This document shows, one piece after another, positions 1-7,660 of a stretch of 11,948 bases of DNA. The position numbers were made by a program, and so were the translations under genes. Origin of the DNA: JAKLKS01 sp964370855 (GTDB lineage: Bacteria; Planctomycetota; JAJSAM01; JAKLKS01); contig CAYJMF010000128.1 of NCBI GenBank assembly GCA_964370855.1, forward strand, positions 1-11,948, read 5' to 3'. Position 1 is the stretch's first letter, and every line of letters begins with the position of its first letter. The notes under the pieces are model-generated. The model was not told the DNA's origin. It ran no database searches and saw nothing but the letters and a program-made list of their open reading frames with translations.

Positions 1-113
1 TCGGCTGGGCGCTGCTCGAGCTGGTCGAGGCGGGCGCCCGGTGCGGCAGCCCCGCCCGCGGCCCCCGGCCCCGGCGCGGCCCCCCAACGCCCGGGCGGGA
101 GCCCGTCCTCCCC
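1..113. other. Left edge, no assignable gene
   Basis: This stretch lies downstream of the stop codon of the leftward HEAT-repeat gene. Plus-strand frame 1 is open from the window edge to a TAG at 115-117, which overlaps the opposing stop (114-116). It could therefore be the last 38 codons of a convergent gene, but the Ala/Pro/Gly-rich translation is not recognisable. Frame 3 has the higher G/C at third positions and also stays open, so the frame cannot be decided. A weak 5-bp stem with a 4-nt loop (CGGGC-GGGA-GCCCG, about 93-106) lies near the HEAT gene's 3' end, without a T-run. I see nothing else. Confidence 0.2.
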
Positions 114-1856
114 CTAGAACAGCCTCGTCACCGCCTCCAACCCGCTGGTCAGCGCCAGGAAGTCCACACCCTCCCCGAGCCTCGCCACCGGAGGCAGCGC
201 GCCGCCGAGGGAGATCTGGCCGAGGGCCGTGGCCGCCTGGAGGCGGGTCGCCGCGTCGGCGCTCTCCGCGTCCCGGGTCAGGTCCGCGAGCAGCGGGACC
301 GCACCGCGGTCCGGGGCGAGCCCGAGGCCGAGGATGGCGGCGCCCCGCACCGTCGGGTCGCGGGCGTCGAGCAGGAGGCGCAGGAGGAGCGCCGGGCTCC
401 CGGGGAAGGGGCGCACGCCGGCGGCCAGCGCGGCGCCGCGGAGCCGCTCCGCGGGGCCCCCCTCGCGCAGCAGGGAGGAGACGAGCGCCGGGACGGCGGC
501 GTCGCCGGTGAGGGCGGCGCCGAGGATCGCGTAGCCCTGGAGTTCCGGCGAGGCGGAGGGGTCCCGGGCCATGGCCCGGAGCCGTTCCGCCGACTGCCGG
601 TCCCCGAGGAGGCCGAGGCCCACGGCGGCGGCGGAGCGGAGGGAGTCCTCGGAGCGCAGTTCCAGCAGCGCCCGCAGCGGCGCGACGGCGGTCTTCGGGC
701 TCTCCGTCAGCCCGAGGGCGACGGCGGCGAAGCCGCGCACGGAGCGGGACCAGCGGACCTCGGTCCGCTCCGCCAGGGGCGCCACGGCGTCGACGCCGGC
801 GGCCCGGGCGAGGGAGACGGCGGCGAACCCGCGGACGAGGGCGTCGGAGTCCCCGTCGAGGACGCGGAGGAGCTCCTGCACGACCTCCCTCCCGCGGAAG
901 GAGCCGAGGGCGAGGACGGCGGCGCGCCGGACGGAGGCGTCGGGGTCGTCGCGCAGGGCGGCGAAGAGGACGGGCTCCGCCGCGGAGTCGCCGACCCGGC
1001 CGAGGGCCGTGGCGGCGTGGGCCCGCAGGCGATCGTCCCTGAGGACGCGGGAGCCGAGCACCTTCGAGAGGATCTGCACGGAGGCACGGTCCCCGAGGAG
1101 GCCGAGGGCCGTCACCGCGGCGACGCGGGTCTCCCGCGCCTCGCGGCCCGCGACCTCGAGGGAGCGCTCGAGGGCCCCCCGGACCGCCGCGACGCCGCCC
1201 CGGTCCCCGAGGAGGCCGGTGCCGAGGACGGCCATGTTCCTCACCGAGGGGTCGGAATCCTGGAGCGCCGCCCGCAGGTCCGGCAGGGCGGCGGCATCGC
1301 CGAGGAAGCCGAGGGCGAGGGCCGCGGCGCGCCGCTCCGCGGGGCTCCCGCCGCCGAGCATCTCGCGGAGGGCCGGGAGGGAGGCCGCGTCCCTCGCGTT
1401 GCCCGCGGCCAGGGCCGCGGCCACGCGCACTTCGAGCACGGGGTCCGCCAGGGCCGCCCGGAGGGCCGGCAGCACGCGATCCGCCATGTCACCCGCGCGG
1501 AGGGCGTCGAAACCGCCGGTGCCGACGGAGGGCATCCCGGGGCCCGTGGCGGTGCCGCCGCGGGGCTCCGTGAGGGCTCTCCGGATGAGGGCGTCCTTCT
1601 CGTACTCGAACCAGAACTCCCAGCGGGCCCACCCCTCGGAGGAGCGGGACGCGTCCCCCGCCGTCGGGGTGTCGAGGAAGAGCGCCCCGCCGCGGGGGAC
1701 CTCGCCGGAGGGGCCGCGGTACTGGGAGGGGGCGGAGCCGCTGGAGGCGGAGTCCGCCTTCACGAGGGTGGGCAGGAGCAGGAGGGCGCCCAGAACGAGG
1801 GCCATGAGGACCCCCGCCGGCGTGATTCCACCCTGGCTGCGATGAACGGTCGACAT
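114..1856 (-). CDS. Exported HEAT-repeat protein (580 aa)
   Basis: The 580-residue protein has a hydrophobic signal peptide or N-terminal anchor at residues 13-32. A linker follows with a Trp/aromatic cluster, WARWEFWFEYEKDAL (76-90), and then a long alpha-solenoid of roughly a dozen HEAT-type repeats from about residue 125 almost to the C-terminus. Repeats show the usual pattern of an LPxLRxAL helix, D-P/S-xVR and AAxALGxLGD. Such proteins are normally exported scaffolds for protein-protein contacts; no catalytic motif is visible. An aromatic segment of this kind before the HEAT array is, in my experience, a feature of planctomycete HEAT proteins. The ATG is well supported by the Shine-Dalgarno AAGGAGGAG ending 2-3 nt upstream. 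It is the last gene of the leftward train but is separated from the cytochrome gene by 162 nt carrying a sigma-54-like promoter, so it may be its own transcription unit. Its partner is unknown. Confidence 0.88.
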   Translation of the reverse strand: MSTVHRSQGGITPAGVLMALVLGALLLLPTLVKADSASSGSAPSQYRGPSGEVPRGGALFLDTPTAGDASRSSEGWARWEFWFEYEKDALIRRALTEPRGGTATGPGMPSVGTGGFDALRAGDMADRVLPALRAALADPVLEVRVAAALAAGNARDAASLPALREMLGGGSPAERRAAALALGFLGDAAALPDLRAALQDSDPSVRNMAVLGTGLLGDRGGVAAVRGALERSLEVAGREARETRVAAVTALGLLGDRASVQILSKVLGSRVLRDDRLRAHAATALGRVGDSAAEPVLFAALRDDPDASVRRAAVLALGSFRGREVVQELLRVLDGDSDALVRGFAAVSLARAAGVDAVAPLAERTEVRWSRSVRGFAAVALGLTESPKTAVAPLRALLELRSEDSLRSAAAVGLGLLGDRQSAERLRAMARDPSASPELQGYAILGAALTGDAAVPALVSSLLREGGPAERLRGAALAAGVRPFPGSPALLLRLLLDARDPTVRGAAILGLGLAPDRGAVPLLADLTRDAESADAATRLQAATALGQISLGGALPPVARLGEGVDFLALTSGLEAVTRLF

Positions 1857-1916
1857 GGCTCCTCCTTCCGCGGTCCCCGTGCGTCCCCCTCGGCGCCGGA
1901 CCGCACCGGGAAGAGC

Positions 1917-1932
1917 GCAAGGTCCATGCCAA
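1917..1932 (-). promoter_or_regulatory. Candidate sigma-54 (-24/-12) promoter for the HEAT-repeat gene
   Basis: The minus strand reads TTGGCATGGACCTTGC. This matches the RpoN consensus TGGCACG-N4-TTGC at all defined positions except one (T for C after TGGCA), with the required 10 nt between the GG of the -24 box and the GC of the -12 box. It points at the HEAT-repeat gene. A start about 12 nt downstream, near 1905, would leave a leader of about 50 nt ending in a strong ribosome binding site. The rest of the 162-nt gap (1857-2018) holds no gene: it contains a 9-nt G run, a short repeated TGGAAAGG motif and no clear sigma-70 boxes or terminator. The call is from pattern only; no activator gene is in the window. 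Confidence 0.45.
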
Positions 1933-1950
1933 TGGGGGCGAGGGTGGAAA

Positions 1951-1959
1951 GGGGGGGGG
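1951..1959. repeat. Run of nine G residues in the intergenic gap
   Basis: A (G)9 tract on the plus strand lies about 95 nt upstream of the HEAT-repeat start codon and upstream of the sigma-54-like element in the direction of transcription. Tracts of this length are prone to slipped-strand length change and to sequencing error. It is one of two G9 runs in the window, both intergenic. Confidence 0.6.
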
Positions 1960-2018
1960 CCTGGAAAGGTTCGTTGTCGAAGGGGTGAAACCGTTGCCAG
2001 GGAGGGGCGGGGGGCGGC

Positions 2019-3128
2019 CTACCGCGTCGTGTCGAAGGGGATGTCGACGGCGTGGACCGTCACCGCCTCGCGCTTCTCCTTCTTCACGGGGTTCATGCAG
2101 TAGACGAGTTCCACCCGCGCCGTGCCCCTGACGCCGCGGGGCAGGGGGAAGCGCGCCGCCGCCGTCTCCCCGGGCCTCAGGTTGGTGTTCTCCCGCGGCG
2201 GAGATCGGTAGTACATGCGGTACTCCGCCATCTCGGCGCGATCGTGGACCTTCACGCCCCCCTCCGTCGTCACGGTGATCCAGACGTTGAAGGAGCGGTG
2301 GCGGGAGTCCGCCGGGGCCCGGTGGCCGACGTCGGCGACGACGGTTTCGGCGACGATCTCCCCCTTCTCCTCCCGGGCGCGGAACTGCATGCCCCGGCGG
2401 AGGACCTCCTCGTGGTGGCCGCCGCGCATGGCGTGGTCGAAGCCCTTCCCCGCGGCGCCCCCCGCCGCGGGCCGCTCCACGGGAGGGAGGTGGCAGGCGA
2501 TGCAGTTCTCCGTGCGCCCCTCCTTCATCACCGCGCCCTTCTCGGGGTCGGGGTGGAGGAAGAGCGTCTCGTGCTCGTCCACGAGCCCGTGCTGGTTGTG
2601 GCAGCCCTTGCAGGCCACGGGCGAGGAGAGCTCCGCCACCCGCCTCGGGCGGCACGGCGCCGAGGGGATGTCCCGGGAGGCGGCCACCCCGCCGTCGGGG
2701 AGGAGGTGGCAGGAGAGGCAGTCCACGCCGGTCTCGAAGCGCGAGGAGCGCTCGAAGACCCGGCCCCCGAGGGGCGCCAGGTGGATGGGCTGGGGCGCGT
2801 GGCAGGAGAGGCACTCGGTGCTCTTGAAGTCGTCGGAGAGGGAGCGCACCTCGGGATCGGTCCACGCGCGCGCGTGCATGGAGGTGGACCACTCCTCGTA
2901 GACCGCCGCGTGGCACGCGGCGCACTGGCGGGGATGGGAGAAGCCGCCCTCCCCCGCCGCCCCGCCGGGGGGCGGGCCCGCCGGGTCCCCCGTCGCGGCG
3001 GGGCCCGTCCCGTTGCCGGGATCCGCCGGGGGCGCCGCCGGACCCGGGGCTCCCCGGAAGGCGGCCCAGGCGACGAAGCCCCCGGTGGCCGCCAGGAGGA
3101 GCGCCAGGCCCAACCTGCTCCGGTTCAC
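2019..3128 (-). CDS. Pentaheme c-type cytochrome, cytochrome c554-like
   Basis: This 369-aa protein carries five CxxCH heme c attachment motifs: CAACH (69-73), CLSCH (106-110), CLSCH (137-141), CKGCH (173-177) and CIACH (209-213). The first is followed by YEEWSTSMH (77-85), where His85 is a likely distal ligand, as in cytochrome c554-like electron carriers. An N-terminal hydrophobic segment (6-24) and a Pro/Gly/Ala-rich linker (28-62) suggest export, perhaps with membrane anchoring. The C-terminal half (about 255-369) looks like a beta-rich domain with VGHRAP...R, resembling the GHxxP...R motif I associate with this cytochrome group. The start is GTG, overlapping the TGA of the ABC ATPase gene (GTGA) and preceded by GGGGAGG at 4 nt; longer in-frame extensions run through the ATPase gene in another frame and are shadows. 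The role is inferred to be electron transfer outside the cytoplasmic membrane. The redox partner is unknown, and no enzyme motif is seen. Confidence 0.87.
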   Translation of the reverse strand: MNRSRLGLALLLAATGGFVAWAAFRGAPGPAAPPADPGNGTGPAATGDPAGPPPGGAAGEGGFSHPRQCAACHAAVYEEWSTSMHARAWTDPEVRSLSDDFKSTECLSCHAPQPIHLAPLGGRVFERSSRFETGVDCLSCHLLPDGGVAASRDIPSAPCRPRRVAELSSPVACKGCHNQHGLVDEHETLFLHPDPEKGAVMKEGRTENCIACHLPPVERPAAGGAAGKGFDHAMRGGHHEEVLRRGMQFRAREEKGEIVAETVVADVGHRAPADSRHRSFNVWITVTTEGGVKVHDRAEMAEYRMYYRSPPRENTNLRPGETAAARFPLPRGVRGTARVELVYCMNPVKKEKREAVTVHAVDIPFDTTR

Positions 3129-4180
3129 GATGCCTCCCCGTCGTCCTCGACGGCCAGCGGCTCCCGGAGGAACCGGAGCCCCACCTCCGCGCCCCGCTCC
3201 GCCGGCGAGCCGGTGCGGACGAGGAGCCGGGCCCCCCCCGCCTCCACGGCGACGATCCAGCCGTCGCCGCGGAAGAGGCTCCGGCCCGCGCGGCCCCGCA
3301 CGGTCCCCTCCGGATCCAGGAGGGCGTCCTCCGGCCGGAAGGAGAGGAGGACCTTTCCGTCGGCCCGGGCCCTCCCTCGGAAGGGGAGGTCCCCGAAGGC
3401 GGTGCGGGCGATGCCGCCGTCGCCGGTCCCCTCGAGGAAGGAGGCGAGCCCCACGAAGGAGGCGACGAAGCGGGAGCGCGGCTCCCCGTAGACCTCCGCG
3501 GCGGTGCCCTCCTGGGCGACCCGGCCCTCCCGCATCACGACGACCCGGTCCGCGGCCCCCAGCGCCTCGGCCTGGTCGTGGGTGACGAGCACCGCGGCGA
3601 TGCCGAGCCGGGCCCGCGCCTCGGCCACGGCCTCCACCATGCGCAGGCGCAGGGTGGCGTCGAGACCGCCGAAGGGTTCGTCGAGGAGGAGGAGCCTCGG
3701 CTCCGGCGCCAGGGCGCGGGCGAGGGCGGCGCGTTGTCGCTCCCCCCCGGACAGCGTCCCCGGCAGGGCGTCGAGGCGGTGGGAGATGGCGGCGGCCTCG
3801 GCGGCGGCGGCGACGCGCTCCCGGCGCCGGGCCCCGTCGGGCTCCCGCGCCTCGAGGGGGAAGGAGATGTTCTCGGCCACCGTCATGTGGGGCCACAGGG
3901 CGAGATCCTGGAACACGAGGGAGACGCCGCGGTCCTCCGGGGCGACGACGGACTGGGGCGCCGCCACGGAGCGGCCGCCGATGGAGACCTCCCCCTCCTC
4001 GGGGTCCTCGAGGCCCGCGAGGACGCGGAGCAGGGTCGTCTTCCCGCAGCCCGAGGGTCCGAGGATGGCGGTGAGGGCGTCGCCGGGGATCCCGAGGGAG
4101 AGCCCGTCGAGGGCCCGGTGGGAACCGGCGGGGGAGACGAAGGACTTGCCCACCCCCTTGAGCTCGGCGGCGTTGGCCAT
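3125..4180 (-). CDS. ABC transporter ATP-binding protein, PotA/FbpC/CysA type
   Basis: This is a complete 351-aa nucleotide-binding subunit. It has Walker A GPSGCGKTT (41-49), Q-loop FQD (90-92), signature LSGGERQR (143-150), Walker B LLLLDEPFGGLD (163-174) and switch His in VTHDQ (199-203). The region after about 235, with the typical FRPEDALL segment (281-288), fits a TOBE_2 regulatory domain, as in ATPases that drive import of polyamines, ferric iron, sulfate or similar solutes. The ATG lies 4 nt after the stop of the upstream HEAT-repeat gene, with a GGGGAGG site at proper distance. The 3' end overlaps the cytochrome GTG start. No permease or solute-binding protein gene is present in the window, so the substrate cannot be named; it may serve a permease encoded elsewhere. 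Confidence 0.92.
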   Translation of the reverse strand: MANAAELKGVGKSFVSPAGSHRALDGLSLGIPGDALTAILGPSGCGKTTLLRVLAGLEDPEEGEVSIGGRSVAAPQSVVAPEDRGVSLVFQDLALWPHMTVAENISFPLEAREPDGARRRERVAAAAEAAAISHRLDALPGTLSGGERQRAALARALAPEPRLLLLDEPFGGLDATLRLRMVEAVAEARARLGIAAVLVTHDQAEALGAADRVVVMREGRVAQEGTAAEVYGEPRSRFVASFVGLASFLEGTGDGGIARTAFGDLPFRGRARADGKVLLSFRPEDALLDPEGTVRGRAGRSLFRGDGWIVAVEAGGARLLVRTGSPAERGAEVGLRFLREPLAVEDDGEAS

Positions 4181-4184
4181 GGGC

Positions 4185-6227
4185 CTACCTCCCCCCGCCG
4201 CCGGCGGCGCGGAACCGCGGGGCCGCGGCCTCCGAGGCCCAGCGCTTCCGCACCTCCTCCGCCCCCGCGCCGGAGCGGGGGTCGAAGGGGCCGAGGCCGT
4301 CCACGAAGCGGTCGAGCCCCTCCCACGCCCTCCGCCGCAGGATGGAGTCCCCGTCGGAGAGGTAGCCGAGGAGGATCCCCGCCCCCTCCTTCTCCCGCAG
4401 GCCGAGGAGCGCCGTCGCGAGGGCGATGCGGAGGGGGGGATCCTCCCCCGCCGCGGACTTCGCCCCGAGGGCCCGGCGGAGTGCCTCCGCCGTCCCCGGC
4501 GTCGGGCAGAGGGCGAGGGCCTCCGCCGCCGCGGCCCGCTCGTCGGGGGAGGAGGAGGCGAGGAGGGCCGTCCCCTCGGGCAGCCCCCCCGGGGGGCGGA
4601 GGCGGGCGAGGGAGCGCATCACCTGGATGCGCACGGCGGGAATCTCGGCGCGGCGGAAGGCCTCCCGGAGCGGGGCCACCGCCTCCTCCGGGAAGAGGCT
4701 CTCCTGGAGGACCTGGGCGATGCCCACCCGCACCTGGCCCTGGGGGTCCGCGGCGGCGTCCGCCGCGGCGAGGGCCGCCACGAGGTGGGGAAGGGCGGGC
4801 CTGCCGAGGAGGACGAGGCAGCGCCGGGAGCGATCCATCTCGAGGAACCGGAAGCGCCCGAGGATGGCGATCTCCCTCTCCACGGCGGCGGCGAAGAGGG
4901 GGTCGCTCCAGCGGGCGCGGGAGGGGACGGCGAGGTCCCGCGGCCGGGACGCCCACCAGGCCGCGGCCCTCGCCCCCGCCGCGGCGCGGTCCGCCTCCCC
5001 CGCCTCGGGGAGGTAGCCGAAATGGCCCCTGGCCCCGGGTCCGCCGAAGTCCCGGAGGGCCGCGAGGGCGTGGTAGTAGACGCGGATGCGGTACTCCCCC
5101 ACCATGGCCGTCGGCAGGATCCCGACGCCGCCCCGGGAGAGCTGGTCCACGAAGACCCCCATGGCCCCGTCGCAGCCCATGTCGAGGAGGGCCCGCGCCG
5201 CCGTGCCCTGGACCTCGTCGTAGACGCCCGCGGAATCGAGGAAGCTGCGCGCGACCTCGACGTCCTCGTCGTTGACGAGCATGCGCGCGATGTCCGGGGC
5301 CGCCGGCGCCCAGGCGATGCGCCCGAGGGCCTCGAGGGCGTACACACGGAGCCACGTGTTCCGCCCGGGGCGGGACGCCTCCAGGAGATCGGGGCCCGCC
5401 TCCTCGTAGCGGAGGAGGCCGAGGGCGAGGGCCGCCTTCCCGCGCGCCTCCACGGAGGCGCCCGGATCCCGGAACACGGACAGGAGATCGGGGCCCGCCG
5501 CCGGGCCGCGGGCGACCTCCGCCCGCATGGCCGCCTCCGCCGCCGCCGCGTCCCGGTCCCCGAGTGCGGAGGCCAGGGCGCGGATGCGCAGGGACTCCGC
5601 CCAGGGCGCCACGGCGGGACCGTGGTCGAGGCCCGTCCAGCGGCGCAGCAGGCGGAGGGCCGAGGCCGAGGCGACGGGATCGGCGTCCCGGAGCCGCTCG
5701 AGGAGGAGGGGGCCGCCGGAGGGGTCCCCGAGGCGGGCCAGGGCGTAGGCGACCTCCGCGGGGACGGCCCCCGCGGCCCCGTCGCGGAGGCGGCGGAGAT
5801 CCGGGAGGGAGGCCTCGTCGCGGATCTCCCCGAGGGCGAAGGCCGCCTCCGCGGGGAGGTCGGCGAGGGCGGCCCGGAGATCGCGGGCGGCGCCGCCGTC
5901 CCCGGCCGCGCCGAGGGCGCGGGCGGCGGCGCCGCGCTCGGCCCGCCCCCCGGAGCGATCCCTCAGGATCCCGCGGAGCGCCGAACGGTGGAGGGGGCCC
6001 GCCCGCTCCGGCGCCGCCGCCAGGGCCTCGGCGGCGGCCTCGCGGACGATGGGCTCGGTGGCCCCGAGGGCGCGGAGGAGGAGGGCCCCGTCGGCGTCGG
6101 CGGCGAGGGCGGCGCGGCCGCGCTCCCTGTCCGCGGGGTCCGCGGAGCGGAGATCGTCGATGGGATCCCCGGCCGCGGCGGCGGCCGCCGCGGCCAGCAG
6201 AAGGGCGACCCCGGCAAGTCCCCGCAT
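4185..6227 (-). CDS. Secreted HEAT-repeat protein (680 aa)
   Basis: The protein begins with a short signal peptide (hydrophobic 4-19, likely cleavage near the Gly20-Asp21 step). It continues as an alpha-solenoid of degenerate HEAT repeats over most of its length, for example VREAAAEAL (61-69), ARGKAALALGLL (261-272) and LRVYALEALGRIAW (293-306), and again after about residue 465. A less repetitive middle part (about 350-460) contains EYRIRVYYHALAALRDFG and a Trp pair (AAWWASRP, 422-429). No catalytic motif is seen. The chosen ATG lies 2 nt after the cca stop and has GGAGGAGGAG 8 nt upstream; the long upstream extension in this frame overlaps the cca gene and encodes Arg/Pro-rich shadow sequence. 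Its position between cca and the ABC ATPase gene implies one operon. It is likely a periplasmic or envelope scaffold; the partner is unknown. Confidence 0.85.
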   Translation of the reverse strand: MRGLAGVALLLAAAAAAAAGDPIDDLRSADPADRERGRAALAADADGALLLRALGATEPIVREAAAEALAAAPERAGPLHRSALRGILRDRSGGRAERGAAARALGAAGDGGAARDLRAALADLPAEAAFALGEIRDEASLPDLRRLRDGAAGAVPAEVAYALARLGDPSGGPLLLERLRDADPVASASALRLLRRWTGLDHGPAVAPWAESLRIRALASALGDRDAAAAEAAMRAEVARGPAAGPDLLSVFRDPGASVEARGKAALALGLLRYEEAGPDLLEASRPGRNTWLRVYALEALGRIAWAPAAPDIARMLVNDEDVEVARSFLDSAGVYDEVQGTAARALLDMGCDGAMGVFVDQLSRGGVGILPTAMVGEYRIRVYYHALAALRDFGGPGARGHFGYLPEAGEADRAAAGARAAAWWASRPRDLAVPSRARWSDPLFAAAVEREIAILGRFRFLEMDRSRRCLVLLGRPALPHLVAALAAADAAADPQGQVRVGIAQVLQESLFPEEAVAPLREAFRRAEIPAVRIQVMRSLARLRPPGGLPEGTALLASSSPDERAAAAEALALCPTPGTAEALRRALGAKSAAGEDPPLRIALATALLGLREKEGAGILLGYLSDGDSILRRRAWEGLDRFVDGLGPFDPRSGAGAEEVRKRWASEAAAPRFRAAGGGGR

Positions 6228-6229
6228 CC

Positions 6230-7633
6230 TCAACGCTCCTCCTCCCTTGACGGCGGCCGGGGTGAAGCCCGTTCCCCCCCGGTGCGGCCGCCCTCCCTGG
6301 GGAAGCGCGAGAGGACGAAGACCCTGGCCCCGGCGGCGTCGTGGATCCGCCGCTCGAGCCAGGCATCCTCCAGGGCGGCCAGCATTTTCGCAAACCCCGG
6401 ACCGGGGGCGTACCCCATTGCGAGCAGGTCGTCCCCCGTGAGGACCCGGGGGGGGCGTGGCGTCTCGGAAGCGAAACGTTCCCGAGCGGTGACGGTGAAT
6501 CCCAGGAGAGACAGGTCCCCGTGGCTCGCCATGCAGTCGAGCCGGTGGAGGGCGGCGTGGGACTCGAAGAGGGGGTCGGCGACGAAGCGGCGGAGCTTCG
6601 CCTCCCTCATCACGGGGAGGTTCCTCCAGACCATGTGACGGGCAACGAGGGCCTCGACCTCCGCGGCCTCGGCGTTGGAGAACCGCAGGCGGCGGCAGGT
6701 CTCCACGGCCATGGCGGCGCCCACGCGGTCGTGGTTGTCGAAGCGGATGCGGTCCGTGACGGCGAAGGTGGAGGGCTTGCCGACGTCGTGGAGGAGCGCC
6801 CCGAAGGCCAGGAGCGGCGGCCGGGGCTCCGGCATCAGGTCGAGGCCCGCGAGGAGGAGCCTCGTGTGCACGAGCACGTCCCCCTCCGGGTGGAAGTCCG
6901 CGGGCTGGGGGACGCCGGCGCAGGCGGCCACCTCGGGGAGGACCACGGGGAGCAGGCCCGACTCCCCGAGGAGGTCGAGGCCCCGGGCGGCGCCCCCCTC
7001 CGTGAGGATGCGGCGGAGCTCGTCCCGGATGCGTTCCGCGGAGACCGAGGCGGCCCGCGGCGCGAGGGATCGGACGGCGGCCATCGTGGAGCTCTCGATG
7101 GACCATCCGAGGCGCGCCGCGAAGCGCACCGCGCGCAGCATCCGGAGGCGATCCTCGTCGAAGCGGGCCGCCGCCTCCCCCACGGCGCGGAGGCGGCGGG
7201 CCTCGAGGTCGGCGAGCCCTCCGACGTGATCGAGGATCTCCCCCGTGGCGGGATCCTCGAACAGCGCGTTCACCGTGAAGTCCCGGCGGAGGGCGTCGGC
7301 GGCGGGGTCCTTCCCGAAGACGACCTCGTCGGGGCGGCGGCCGTCGCTGTAGCTACCCTCGGCCCGGAAGGTGGTCACCTCCACGGTGGACGCGGCCCCG
7401 GAGGGCTCCTCGAACCGGACCTGCACGCTTCCGAAGCGCTTCCCGAGGGGGACGACCTTCGGGAAGAGGGCCATCACCTCCTCCGGCGTGGCGGAGGTGG
7501 CGACGTCGAAGTCCTTGGGCTCGACCCCGAGCACCCGGTCCCGCACGCACCCGCCGGCCAGGAGGGCGCGGTGTCCCCCCTCCCGCAGCCTGCGGGCCGT
7601 CTCGAGGGCGGCGGCCCGCGTGGAGGCGCTCAT
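6230..7633 (-). CDS. cca: CCA-adding tRNA nucleotidyltransferase / poly(A) polymerase family, with HD domain
   Basis: This 467-aa class II nucleotidyltransferase would complete or repair the 3' CCA end of tRNA. The head domain has LLAGGCVRDRVLG (25-36) with the catalytic carboxylate pair in DFDV (Asp41, Asp43), then RRDFTVNAL (116-124). The RNA-binding part has the EDRLRMLRAVRFAARLGW signature (160-177). An HD-type metal phosphohydrolase domain follows, with LLHDVGKP (His282-Asp283) and NHDRVG (301-302). The last 25 residues are a charged Arg/Pro tail. I chose ATG 7633 because the homologous part begins here; upstream in-frame codons run through an inverted repeat. The upstream GGGGG is only a weak ribosome site, and a C9 tract in the mRNA leader precedes it. 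CCA-adding versus poly(A)-adding specificity cannot be proven from sequence, but a single copy in such a lineage is usually CCA-adding. Confidence 0.92.
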   Translation of the reverse strand: MSASTRAAALETARRLREGGHRALLAGGCVRDRVLGVEPKDFDVATSATPEEVMALFPKVVPLGKRFGSVQVRFEEPSGAASTVEVTTFRAEGSYSDGRRPDEVVFGKDPAADALRRDFTVNALFEDPATGEILDHVGGLADLEARRLRAVGEAAARFDEDRLRMLRAVRFAARLGWSIESSTMAAVRSLAPRAASVSAERIRDELRRILTEGGAARGLDLLGESGLLPVVLPEVAACAGVPQPADFHPEGDVLVHTRLLLAGLDLMPEPRPPLLAFGALLHDVGKPSTFAVTDRIRFDNHDRVGAAMAVETCRRLRFSNAEAAEVEALVARHMVWRNLPVMREAKLRRFVADPLFESHAALHRLDCMASHGDLSLLGFTVTARERFASETPRPPRVLTGDDLLAMGYAPGPGFAKMLAALEDAWLERRIHDAAGARVFVLSRFPREGGRTGGERASPRPPSREEER

Positions 7634-7649
7634 GGCCCCCTGTTTTAGC

Positions 7650-7658
7650 GGGGGGGGG
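7650..7658. repeat. Run of nine G residues in the cca leader
   Basis: A (G)9 run on the plus strand (C9 in the mRNA) lies 17 nt upstream of the cca start codon, between that start and the inverted repeat. Its closeness to the ribosome binding region means that length change could alter leader folding or spacing. Sequencing error is an alternative for any oddity here. Confidence 0.6.
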
Positions 7659-7660
7659 AA

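Noticed and set aside
93..106. A small GC stem after the HEAT-repeat stop codon as a terminator
   Set aside because: It has only 5 bp, no T-run, and lies in a region where such stems are common by composition.
571..1988. Two long plus-strand frames opposite the HEAT-repeat gene (571-1845 and 1017-1988)
   Set aside because: Their repetitive Arg/Ala/Ser or Gly/Glu composition mirrors the HEAT repeats on the other strand; there is no independent start signal or domain.
1972..1997. A weak GGTT...AACC-type stem in the gap upstream of the HEAT-repeat gene
   Set aside because: It has only 4 bp of pairing with a long loop, no T-run and no repeat similarity; chance is sufficient.
3504..6638. A 1044-codon open frame on the plus strand, antisense to the ABC ATPase and HEAT-repeat genes
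   Set aside because: It is rich in Arg/Gly/Glu/Pro with no recognisable domain and lies opposite two well-supported genes. Long antisense frames are expected at this G+C.
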